Shown: positions 15,391-23,139 of the stretch, in pieces
Layout: each line of letters opens with the position of its first letter
Numbering within the stretch: the first letter of the stretch is position 1
DNA from: Prevotella sp. CAG:617
Lineage (GTDB): Bacteria; Bacteroidota; Bacteroidia; Bacteroidales; Bacteroidaceae
DNA: 45,233 nucleotides
Assembly (NCBI GenBank): GCA_000438115.1
Contig: FR903631.1
Span: 44,990-90,222, forward strand
Direction: 5' to 3'
Made by a program: the position numbers and the translations under genes
The notes under the pieces: model-generated
What the model was told of the DNA's origin: nothing
What the model saw: only the letters and a program-made list of their open reading frames with translations
Database searches by the model: none

Positions 15391-16872
15391 TTAGTTTCCG
15401 CGGCGGTCACGTCTTTTTCCGCTGCCTTTGTGGCCGTTGTCGCGGCGTGAGCCCGACGGGCGGCGTTCAGCCGGTGTGTGACGGCGCTCACGGCGTTCGT
15501 GGCGGTCGCCTGCCTCGTCGCCTTCGCGGCGTGAACGGGCGGAGTGGTTGCGCTCGAATTCGCGGTGTAGGCGGCGCATGTAGCCGGGAATGATGTCGTC
15601 TTCGTCCTCATCGTCACGGCTGTCAGGGTCGTCAAAGCGTTTCTTGAAGTCGCGGTCGGCCTTGAAGCGGCGCTTCTCGGCCATGCGTTTGCGCTCTTCG
15701 TCGGTCTTGACGATGCCGCCCTTTTCGCGGAAGTCCTGCATCTTGCCGTCGAAAATCTGGTATTTGCGGAATTCGCAGTCGAGTGAGCCGTTAATGAGCG
15801 GAATGCGGAAGCTGGGCTTCAGACCGATGTTCTCAAACAGTTCTTCGCGGCTGCAGATAATCCAGGCTTCGTTGCCCACAAACTGATGTTTGAGGCGCTC
15901 GCCGATGGCTCGGTACAGGCCCATGAGGTCGGGGGCCGTGATGCGCTCGCCATAGGGCGGATTGGTGATGATGACGGCCTTTTCCTGCGGCTGGGTGAAC
16001 TTCTTGAAGTCCTGCTGCTTGAGTGAGATGCAGTCGGCCACGCCGGCGCTCTTGACGTTGCGGGCCGCCACCTCGAGGGCGGGGTTGTTGATGTCGTAGC
16101 CGTAGATGTGGTGACTGAAGGGGCGCTCCTGCGAGTCGTCGTTGTAGATGCGGTCGAGCAGGTCGCGGTTGAAGTCCTTCCACTTCTCGAAACCGAAGGC
16201 GCGGCGGAATACGCCCGGATAGATGTTGCGGGCCATGAGGGCGGCCTCGATGAGAATGGTGCCGGAGCCGCAGAAGGGGTCAATCAGGTCGCAGTCAAAA
16301 TTCCAGCCCGAGAGCTTGATGAGTCCGGCGGCCAGCACTTCGTTGATGGGGGCCTCGACGCTGCCGGTGCGGTAGCCGCGCAGGTGCAGGCTCTCGCCGC
16401 TGGAGTCGAGCGAGAGGGTGCAGTCGGTGTCGGCTATGTGGATGTTCAGACGGATGTCGGGGTTGGTAATGCCGATGTTGGGGCGTTTTCCGGTGGTTTC
16501 GCGGAAATAGTCGACAATGGCGTCCTTTACTTTGTATGCTACGAATTTAGAATGGCGGAACTCTTGTGAGAAAATGACCGAATCAACCGAGAAGGTGTTG
16601 CTCAGGTCGAGATAGTCGCTCCAGTTGATTTCCTTGACGGCGGCGTACACCTCATCGGCGTCCTTGGCCTTGAAATGTTTGATGGGTTTGAGCACGCGAA
16701 TGGCGGTGCGCAGGCAGAAATTGGCGCGGTACATCATTTCCTGATCGCCTGTGAATGATACCATGCGTCGGCCTATGCTGATGTTGTCGGCGCCCAGTTC
16801 GGTCAACTCAGTGGCCAGTACTTCTTCCAGTCCCTGAAAGGTTTTGGCGATGAGTTCAAATTGCTGTTCCAT
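15391..16872 (-). CDS. THUMP-domain SAM-dependent RNA methyltransferase (RlmL/RlmK N-half-like)
   Basis: Enzymes of this group methylate guanine N2 in 23S rRNA. The first half of E. coli RlmL is the closest well-known relative. The 493-aa product has an N-terminal ferredoxin-like/THUMP region (about 1-150), a SAM-binding methyltransferase fold with DPFCGSGTILIEAAL (about 198-212) and the catalytic motif IITNPPYGER (about 301-310). The last 110 residues or so form a highly charged, Arg/Asp/Glu-rich low-complexity tail typical of disordered RNA-binding tails and not part of the enzyme fold. It follows the serine acetyltransferase gene by 69 nt and may share its promoter. The target nucleotide is inferred from family only. 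Confidence 0.88.
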   Translation of the reverse strand: MEQQFELIAKTFQGLEEVLATELTELGADNISIGRRMVSFTGDQEMMYRANFCLRTAIRVLKPIKHFKAKDADEVYAAVKEINWSDYLDLSNTFSVDSVIFSQEFRHSKFVAYKVKDAIVDYFRETTGKRPNIGITNPDIRLNIHIADTDCTLSLDSSGESLHLRGYRTGSVEAPINEVLAAGLIKLSGWNFDCDLIDPFCGSGTILIEAALMARNIYPGVFRRAFGFEKWKDFNRDLLDRIYNDDSQERPFSHHIYGYDINNPALEVAARNVKSAGVADCISLKQQDFKKFTQPQEKAVIITNPPYGERITAPDLMGLYRAIGERLKHQFVGNEAWIICSREELFENIGLKPSFRIPLINGSLDCEFRKYQIFDGKMQDFREKGGIVKTDEERKRMAEKRRFKADRDFKKRFDDPDSRDDEDEDDIIPGYMRRLHREFERNHSARSRREGDEAGDRHERRERRHTPAERRPSGSRRDNGHKGSGKRRDRRGN

Positions 16873-16941
16873 GAATTGTGTTAGAGTATGTAAATAAAAA
16901 TATTGTTTTTTGAGTGTAAGTTTCAGTGAGGTGAAGGCCCG

Positions 16942-17847
16942 TTATTGGGAAGCGCGGTTGGACTGCACCAGGCGCGCTTCGGGCGGCACGTCGGACGTGA
17001 CCCAGAGGTTGCCGCCGATGACGGCGTCGTGACCGATGCGGATGCGGCCCAGCACAGTGGCGTTGGAGTAAACCACCACGCGGTCTTCCAGAATGGGGTG
17101 GCGCGGGATGTTCTTGATGGGGTTGCCGTCGGCGTCGAGCGGAAAGCTGCGCGCGCCCAGCGTAACGCCCTGATAGAGCTTGACGTGGCTGCCGATGATG
17201 CAGGTGGCGCCGATGACGACGCCCGTGCCGTGGTCGATGGTGAAGCTCGGCCCGATTTGGGCGGCCGGATGAATGTCGATACCCGTTTCGGAGTGGGCCA
17301 TCTCGGTGAGGATGCGTGGAATGAGCGGCACGTTCAGGCGGTGGAGCTCATGGGCCAGGCGGTAGTTGGTCAGCGCGCGGATGGCGGGGTAGCAGCTGAT
17401 GACCTCGCTGTAGGTCTGTGCCGCGGGGTCGCCCAGATAGGCTGCCTCGACGTCGGAGGCCAGCAGCTTGCGCACCATGGGCAGGCGCTTGATGAAGAGC
17501 TGGCTCACCGTGGCGGCATCCGTACGGCTGATGGGCAGACCGGCCAGGCTGTCGTCGTCGGCCAGGAAGAGCAGGCCCGCCTCAATCTGGCGGGTCAGCA
17601 GCTTGTGGAGGCGCTCCAGGGCTACGCCGATGTGGTAGGGAGCCAGCTGGGAGTCGAGATCCGACTGCCCGAAGTATCCTGGAAACAGTACCGCACGGCA
17701 CAGCTCCATCACCTCCTTGAGCTTGCGCCCTGAGGGCAGGGGGTCGCCGGAGCGGTGACGATGGAAGAAACGCCGGATATCGGTGATGTCCGACAGGGCA
17801 TCCACCGTTTCCGTCAGCCATAGGCTGGAGCCGGGTGTTGTGGTCAT
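16942..17847 (-). CDS. cysE: Serine O-acetyltransferase
   Basis: This enzyme acetylates L-serine with acetyl-CoA, the first step of cysteine synthesis. The 301-aa product has a helical N-terminal region and a left-handed beta-helix made of hexapeptide repeats (about 190-285). The family signatures are IDIHPAAQIG, FTIDHGTGVVIG (active-site His/Asp) and YQGVTLG. The C-terminal tail (PPEARLVQSNRASQ) does not end in the Ile that CysK binds in enterobacteria, so complex formation with CysK by the usual route is doubtful. The long N-terminal part resembles the EpsC-type proteins common in Bacteroidetes. It has its own -7 box upstream and lies 69 nt before the methyltransferase gene. Confidence 0.93.
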   Translation of the reverse strand: MTTTPGSSLWLTETVDALSDITDIRRFFHRHRSGDPLPSGRKLKEVMELCRAVLFPGYFGQSDLDSQLAPYHIGVALERLHKLLTRQIEAGLLFLADDDSLAGLPISRTDAATVSQLFIKRLPMVRKLLASDVEAAYLGDPAAQTYSEVISCYPAIRALTNYRLAHELHRLNVPLIPRILTEMAHSETGIDIHPAAQIGPSFTIDHGTGVVIGATCIIGSHVKLYQGVTLGARSFPLDADGNPIKNIPRHPILEDRVVVYSNATVLGRIRIGHDAVIGGNLWVTSDVPPEARLVQSNRASQ

Positions 17848-17884
17848 ATCGGTTTTTCTGGACTTAATAGTCTGCGTGATAGGG

Positions 17885-17892
17885 CAAAGATA
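17885..17892 (-). promoter_or_regulatory. -7 box for cysE
   Basis: On the minus strand this is TATCTTTG, a full consensus match, 38 nt upstream of the start codon, with AT-rich DNA behind it. No TTTG is seen at the -33 position. Confidence 0.6.
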
Positions 17893-18055
17893 CTTATATT
17901 TTTTTTATACGGTGGTTTTTGACTGAAAAAAGTGTGCGGCCAGTGCCCGGAGGCGGGGCGGAGAGCGGTTCGCGCCGGGCGGGAAGTGGCCGTGCCGGTC
18001 CGGCCGCCTCGGGGTGGCTCGGAAAAAATACGGCCCGGCGGGAAAAACGGACAGG

Positions 18056-18099
18056 GCCGGACTTTTTCGGTACAGGGTCCGACCCTGTTCCAGTCCGGC
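18056..18099. repeat. Nested palindrome with ACAGGGTCCGACCCTGT core
   Basis: The inner palindrome ACAGGGTC-C-GACCCTGT (18072-18088) is perfect apart from its centre. It is enclosed by outer arms GCCGGACT (18056-18063) and AGTCCGGC (18092-18099). The GGTCCGACC core links it to the other hairpins of this window. Confidence 0.75.
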
Positions 18100-18109
18100 G
18101 GGACGTCAT

Positions 18110-18149
18110 GAAAAAAAGCCGGGCCGCACCTCGCGGTGCCGTCCGGCTT
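18110..18149 (-). terminator. Terminator of the GH36 gene
   Basis: AAGCCGG (18116-18122) pairs with CCGGCTT (18143-18149), with an inner GCACC/GGTGC pair. On the minus strand it runs into a T-tract formed by the A run at 18111-18117. It lies about 110 nt beyond the GH36 stop at 18256. Confidence 0.8.
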
Positions 18150-18255
18150 GCTGTTAATCATGAACAATCATCCCTCAAGTAAAAACTACTTATTTTTTTG
18201 TATGGTTGGTCGTCAGACCGTTTATGCGCGGCGGAGAGATGTACGCCGTCGGTTG

Positions 18256-20451
18256 TTATTCGGCTGTGAGTTCAACCACGTGGCTCTCGGTGGAGTTGCA
18301 GCTGAAAACGCTGAGGCCTACTTTCATCAGGTAGTCGCCCGAGAAGGTCTTGCCGTTGGCCTCGAGAGTGGAGGCGGTGTTCGGCATCAGGTTGATTTCC
18401 TCCACGCGGTACATCTTGTCGGGGTCGAGGCCCTGCAGCTTCACGTTAAGGAGCTTTTCCTGGAAGCGCGGATGCACGTCGTAGGCAAAGAGTACGGCTT
18501 TGGCTTTGTCGGAGCTGACGTAGTTGACGGCCATGTGGTTGGTCTGGTAGGGCGATACGAGGCGGTACTGCTCTCCGTCCATGATGGCCGGCTGCAGGCG
18601 TTTCCAGTTGGCCACGGCCTGCTGGCAGTAGGTCAGTTCGTCGGCCGACATGCCTTTCAGACCGATGTCGAAGCCCAGTTTGCACATGGAGGCCACGTCG
18701 GTGCGGAACTTGATGGAGGTGTTCTTGTTCCAGCTGGTTACGTGGGCACACATGGCCTTGGCCGGGAAGAACTGTGAGAAGCCCCACTGGATGTAGACAC
18801 GCTCTACGGGGTCGGTGTTGTCGCTGCACCAGAACTCGTCGCCGTATTTCAGGATTTCGTAGTCGCAGCGGGCGCCACCGCCGGAGCATACCATGATGGG
18901 TACGTTGGGGTAGTTCTCCTTGACGCGGCGGAACACGTTGTACACTCCCTTCGTGTGTTCAATATAGAGCTGGTTCTGGCGGTCTTTCAGATAGGGTGAG
19001 TAGATGTTGGTAATCGGGCTGTTGCAGTCCCATTTGAAGAAGGCAATGTCGGGGTTCTCCTTCATGATTTTCTCTACCACGCCGTACACGTAGTCCTGCA
19101 CCTCGGGGTTGCTGAGGTCCAGCACGAGCTGGTTGCGGTAGTAGTAGGTCTCGCGGTTCGGCAGGCGGATGGCCCAGTCGGGGTGTTTCTCGAAGAGTTC
19201 GCTCTTGGGGTTCACCATTTCCGGCTCAATCCAGATGCCGAACTTCACGCCGGCTTCCTTGGCAGCCTTGACCAGTGCGGGTACGCCGCCGGGCAGTTTG
19301 GCCTTGGTGGCCTCCCAGTCGCCGAGACCGGCGTGGTCGTCCTTGCGCGGGTATTTGTTGCCGAACCATCCGTCGTCCAGCAGGAACATGTCAACGCCCA
19401 GGTGCTTGGCCTCCTTCATCAGTTCGGCCAGTTTGTCCTGGTCGAAGTCAAAGCCCGTGTTCTCCCAGTTGTTCAGCAGGGTCATGCGGGTGCCCTGACC
19501 GTTTTTGAGCTGATAGAGGCGCGCCCAGTTGTGCAGGTTGCGTGAGCCCTGGCCCGTACCCTGGTTGCTGAGGGTGAAGATGAACTCGGGGGTGGTGAAT
19601 ACCTCGCCGGCCTTCAGCTCGTAGAGTGAGGCGTAGGGGTTGATGGCGGGAATGACACGCAGGTTGCCTACGTTGTCCACCTCAAAGGTGAAGCGGAAGT
19701 TGCCCGTCCAGCCCAGGGTACCCATGAGCACCTGGCCCTGGTTTTCCTGCACCGGCTGGTCGAGTCCGAGCTCGAAGAAGGGGTGCGTATGCATGGCGGC
19801 GCGGCTGCCGAGTTTGGTGTCGATGACTTTTTTGCCGAACTGGAGCTGCTGGCTCGACATTTGCGCTTCGCGCGCCCAGTCGCTGCTGAACTCCGTCAGG
19901 TAGTAGGAAGCGTTGCTGAAGTAGAGCATCGTGGAGGCGTAGGCCGAGAGCTTGATGGGCTTCTTCTCCTGATGACTGATTTCGCTCCAGGTCTTGATGA
20001 CGTCTTCCTGCGGGTAGGCCACGTAGTGGAGCGTTACGCTGACGGGGTATTTGTCGTCTTTCAGATTGATGGTGGTTTCCGTGCCACCGGCTACCGATTT
20101 GGTGCTCGACGAAACGTAGTAGAGGTAGGTGGTGGGGTTGCCGTCGGCGTGCGTAATGCCCAGAGCCGGCTCAAAGTAGTCCTCATTTCCCGAGCAGCTG
20201 TACACTTCCCAGCCGCGTTTGGTGACGCTGCCGTCAGAGCCGGCATGTATGGCCCAGTTCATCTGGCTGAGTTCCTGTTCGTGGCGCAGCTTGTCGCCCA
20301 GGTAAGTCTGATAGAGACGTCCGTTGTCACCTACCTGCAGTATCAGGTCGGTATGATTGGTGGAGACGCGGATGATTTTCTTTTCGGCCGCATTTCCGGC
20401 GCCGGCCACCAGAGCCAGTGCGCATAATGAAGTCATTATTTTTTTGTTCAT
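18256..20451 (-). CDS. GH36 alpha-galactosidase, secreted
   Basis: GH36 enzymes cleave terminal alpha-1,6-galactose from raffinose-type sugars and galactomannans. The 731-aa product has a signal peptide (MNKKIMTSLCALALVAGAGNA), the N-terminal beta-supersandwich, then a (beta/alpha)8 barrel. The barrel carries LLDDGWFGNKY (about 360), the nucleophile motif FFKWDCNSPI (about 475) and the acid/base motif SDNTDPVERVYIQWG (about 545), and is followed by a C-terminal beta domain. Both catalytic aspartates are present and the length is normal. It lies 121 nt downstream of the TonB-dependent receptor gene on the same strand with a hairpin between, so linkage to receptor-driven sugar uptake is plausible but not shown. 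Confidence 0.95.
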   Translation of the reverse strand: MNKKIMTSLCALALVAGAGNAAEKKIIRVSTNHTDLILQVGDNGRLYQTYLGDKLRHEQELSQMNWAIHAGSDGSVTKRGWEVYSCSGNEDYFEPALGITHADGNPTTYLYYVSSSTKSVAGGTETTINLKDDKYPVSVTLHYVAYPQEDVIKTWSEISHQEKKPIKLSAYASTMLYFSNASYYLTEFSSDWAREAQMSSQQLQFGKKVIDTKLGSRAAMHTHPFFELGLDQPVQENQGQVLMGTLGWTGNFRFTFEVDNVGNLRVIPAINPYASLYELKAGEVFTTPEFIFTLSNQGTGQGSRNLHNWARLYQLKNGQGTRMTLLNNWENTGFDFDQDKLAELMKEAKHLGVDMFLLDDGWFGNKYPRKDDHAGLGDWEATKAKLPGGVPALVKAAKEAGVKFGIWIEPEMVNPKSELFEKHPDWAIRLPNRETYYYRNQLVLDLSNPEVQDYVYGVVEKIMKENPDIAFFKWDCNSPITNIYSPYLKDRQNQLYIEHTKGVYNVFRRVKENYPNVPIMVCSGGGARCDYEILKYGDEFWCSDNTDPVERVYIQWGFSQFFPAKAMCAHVTSWNKNTSIKFRTDVASMCKLGFDIGLKGMSADELTYCQQAVANWKRLQPAIMDGEQYRLVSPYQTNHMAVNYVSSDKAKAVLFAYDVHPRFQEKLLNVKLQGLDPDKMYRVEEINLMPNTASTLEANGKTFSGDYLMKVGLSVFSCNSTESHVVELTAE

Positions 20452-20502
20452 AGTAATTTTAGATTAGCGAATCAATAATTTTCAGGGTTAGTAGGTAAAT
20501 AA

Positions 20503-20544
20503 GCAGGACGGCCTCGGTTCGTGTCGGCCCTGTGGCCGTCCTGC
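20503..20544 (-). terminator. Hairpin between the receptor and GH36 genes
   Basis: GCAGGACGGCC (20503-20513) and GGCCGTCCTGC (20534-20544) form a perfect 11-bp stem. On the minus strand it is followed by TTATTTACC. It lies 29 nt beyond the receptor stop and may end that transcript or set differential expression of the GH36 gene. Confidence 0.65.
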
Positions 20545-20572
20545 CCGGATGGAATGGCTTTATCTGTTCATC

Positions 20573-22852
20573 TTAAAACTTCAGACTGGCCGAGAACTCA
20601 ACCGTAAACGGACGCAGGTAGCTTCCGCTCATGTATTTGTTGTTGAATCTTGAGGCTTCGTCCTTTGAAATCAGCTCGGCACCGCTGATGGTTCCGCTGG
20701 CGCCCTTCTGGTTCAGGAAGTTGACGACGCTGGCGCCCAGAGTCCAGTGCTTGTTGACGTTCCAGGTCACACCGCCAAAGGTTTCCCAGTGGCCGTTGAA
20801 GTAGAGCGCGTCAGTCAGGTTGGCATAGGTTTTGCCGAAGTAGCGGAAGCTCAGCCACAGGCGGATATCGTCGGTGATGTTGTAGCTCGGGTCGAGCTCT
20901 ACGAGAATCTGCGGGATGCTCTGCACGATGTTGCCGTTGGCATTCAGTGTCTGGGTGCTGCCGTCGTTAAAGGTTACCGTGGCCTTGTAGTTGTTGTACT
21001 TCGGGCGCTGGTAAGTAAAGAGGGCGTGCAGGTGGAAGCCCTTGAACGGGTCGATTTCGGCCGTGGTGGTCCAGCCCAGGGTCTGGATGTTATAAATCAG
21101 CAGAGTTGTCTTTGACTCGGTGGTTCCGGGCTTGGTGATGTTCTGCTGGTCGATGTTGTTCGATTTGGCAATGTAGGTGACCATGGACGTCAGGTCCAGC
21201 CAGCTGTTCTTGTAGAAGAGTCCTCCACGAATCAGGGGGATGGTTACGCGTTTATACTGCTCTTCGGTAGGACCTGTTCCGGCGTATTCGTTGATGCGCG
21301 GGAAGCGGGTGGCTACGGTTCCGTCGGCCGTCAGTCCGAAGCCGCGGCCCACGTTGTAGGTCAGCTGTACGGTAGCGGCATAGTTGATTTTGTTTTTCGT
21401 TACGCGGTGCGGTTCAATGGTCACCGTGTTGGCTCCGATGACGTTGCCGTTGGCATCCGTAACGTCGTAGGTATGCGTATCGCCGATGTAGAATCCGGAA
21501 TAGCGGGCGTACGGTATCTGGTCGGCCGACATGCGGTAGTATTCTACGCGGCCGCCGTAATACAGGTTGAGCTTGCGGTTAATCTGCCAGTTGTCGGTCA
21601 GGTAGAGCGCCAGCTTGTTTTCCATACCCACGGTGTATTCCGGGCTAAGCTCGTTGAAGCCGCGGAACTGCTCGCCGTCCGGGCCAATCAGGATTTCGGG
21701 ATATTCCTGTACGGAGCCGGTCCATTGCAGTGATGAAGAGTGGTAGTCCAAGTGATAGTACCATTCGTTCAGTCCGAGGCGGAGGCCGTGGTTCTTGATC
21801 TGCTTCTCCAGCTCAGAGGTTACCAGGAAGTTCTGCACCTTACCGAAGTGCAGCCACGTGCGTCGGCCGTCAATGTATCCCTCAAACGGGGTGCCGTCGG
21901 GGTGCAGGTAGCCGGCGCTGGCGTCAACTTCCGAAATGGTACTGCCGCCAAAGTCCACGTAGTCGGCCTTGGGGGCGTTCATGTATTTCATGTCGAGGTT
22001 CCACTTCAGTCCGTTGTTGAAGGTGTAGTCCGTCAGCAAGGTGACTTCGTGCGAGTAGCTTTCCGAGAGGTCGGCCAGGTCGCCGGTTTTCATCTTGCCG
22101 TCCATAATATCCATGTAGCGTACCGTACCCGTTTTGGGGCCGTATGAGGCTGTTCCGAGCGCGAATCCCGGAAATTCCTTCACCGAGCCGTCACCTACGT
22201 AGATGAACGGGGCGGCGTTGAGCATGTTGCCCGGGTTGCTGTTGCGGGCAAATTTATAAAGCAGGCTCACCTTGCCGCGGTTGTTGTTGAAGAGCCGGGT
22301 CAGGCCGCCGTGGTAAATCTGTGTGCGGTCGAAAAAGTTGTCGAACTTCACGTCAAAGTAGCCCGGGTCGAAGTTCTGGTACACGCTGGCCGTGTAGAGC
22401 CAGTGGTCGCCGATGCCGCCCGAGAGGTTCAAGTCGAACTGCTGCATGCCGTAGTGGTTGGCGCGGTAGTTCAGGATGCCCTTAAACTCCTTTTGTCCCA
22501 AGCGCGTGAGCGAGTTGACGGAGTAGGCAATGTTACCGGTCTCGATGGCCGACTGCGACGGCGTCATCAGTCCCACCTCGCCCAGGCTGGCGTCGTTGCG
22601 CCAGTGTGCCTGAAGTTTATGCACGGATGAGGAATATACGGCGGGCAGGCCGTTTTCGTACACGGTAACGTCCTCGCTGGGCAGACCGATTTGTATTTCG
22701 CGGGGTTTGTTGGCGTCCGACGCGTTGAGCATTACGTTGCGTTCGCTGCCGGCTGCCTTTTTGGTGGCTGTGGTGTCGGCATCGTCGGCAAAGGCCGGAG
22801 CGGCACTCAATAGCAAAGCCAGGATGGATGGTGTATAATAATAACGTTTCAT
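20573..22852 (-). CDS. TonB-dependent outer-membrane receptor
   Basis: This is an outer-membrane beta-barrel importer energised by TonB. The 759-aa product has a signal peptide (MKRYYYTPSILALLLSAAPAFA), a plug-like segment (IQIGLPSEDVTVYENGLP, about 53-70) and a long run of alternating aromatic beta strands. It ends in a terminal aromatic strand (FTVEFSASLKF), as required for barrel insertion. It is shorter than SusC-type receptors (about 1000 aa), lacks the N-terminal carboxypeptidase-like domain, and has no SusD partner beside it, so it is not a classical Sus system. The substrate is unknown. A GH36 enzyme downstream and a membrane-bound regulator divergently upstream are suggestive context. 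Confidence 0.85.
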   Translation of the reverse strand: MKRYYYTPSILALLLSAAPAFADDADTTATKKAAGSERNVMLNASDANKPREIQIGLPSEDVTVYENGLPAVYSSSVHKLQAHWRNDASLGEVGLMTPSQSAIETGNIAYSVNSLTRLGQKEFKGILNYRANHYGMQQFDLNLSGGIGDHWLYTASVYQNFDPGYFDVKFDNFFDRTQIYHGGLTRLFNNNRGKVSLLYKFARNSNPGNMLNAAPFIYVGDGSVKEFPGFALGTASYGPKTGTVRYMDIMDGKMKTGDLADLSESYSHEVTLLTDYTFNNGLKWNLDMKYMNAPKADYVDFGGSTISEVDASAGYLHPDGTPFEGYIDGRRTWLHFGKVQNFLVTSELEKQIKNHGLRLGLNEWYYHLDYHSSSLQWTGSVQEYPEILIGPDGEQFRGFNELSPEYTVGMENKLALYLTDNWQINRKLNLYYGGRVEYYRMSADQIPYARYSGFYIGDTHTYDVTDANGNVIGANTVTIEPHRVTKNKINYAATVQLTYNVGRGFGLTADGTVATRFPRINEYAGTGPTEEQYKRVTIPLIRGGLFYKNSWLDLTSMVTYIAKSNNIDQQNITKPGTTESKTTLLIYNIQTLGWTTTAEIDPFKGFHLHALFTYQRPKYNNYKATVTFNDGSTQTLNANGNIVQSIPQILVELDPSYNITDDIRLWLSFRYFGKTYANLTDALYFNGHWETFGGVTWNVNKHWTLGASVVNFLNQKGASGTISGAELISKDEASRFNNKYMSGSYLRPFTVEFSASLKF

Positions 22853-22934
22853 AATACTGATTATATAGATTAATTTGTGACTGTTGTTCGTAATGTTTTG
22901 TGGCGCAGGCCGCGGTTTCTGCCTGACTACATCG

Positions 22935-22942
22935 CAAAATTA
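22935..22942 (-). promoter_or_regulatory. -7 box TAATTTTG for the TonB-dependent receptor
   Basis: On the minus strand this is a full TAnnTTTG match, with a predicted start near 22928 and a leader of about 75 nt. It lies in an AT-rich divergent region shared with the DUF6377-type regulator. Confidence 0.6.
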
Positions 22943-23090
22943 TATCGTATTTCCGACGGGTGTATGCCAAAGTAAACGGAAAGTAGATGAAAGTAGAAAA
23001 CATTAAAATACAAACTGTTTATAATCAGATATTTACTATTTTATCTTAGGGTATTCAAAGTAGAATGACAAATATCTCAAAGACTATTTG

Positions 23091-23098
23091 TATATTTG
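23091..23098 (+). promoter_or_regulatory. -7 box TATATTTG for the DUF6377-type regulator
   Basis: This is a full match to TAnnTTTG, 41 nt before the chosen ATG at 23140. It supports that start over one at 23065, which would lie upstream of the promoter. Confidence 0.6.
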
Positions 23099-23139
23099 CA
23101 GAAAACACATTTTTTCAGAACTTAACAACACTTGATGAT

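Larger units (their letters stand above)
17848..18255. other. 408-nt gene-free stretch between GH36 and cysE
   Basis: This stretch contains the cysE -7 box TATCTTTG (minus, 17892-17885), very GC-rich sequence from 17936 to 18030, a nested cruciform (18056-18099) and the GH36 terminator (18116-18149). No credible open frame is present. Confidence 0.7.
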
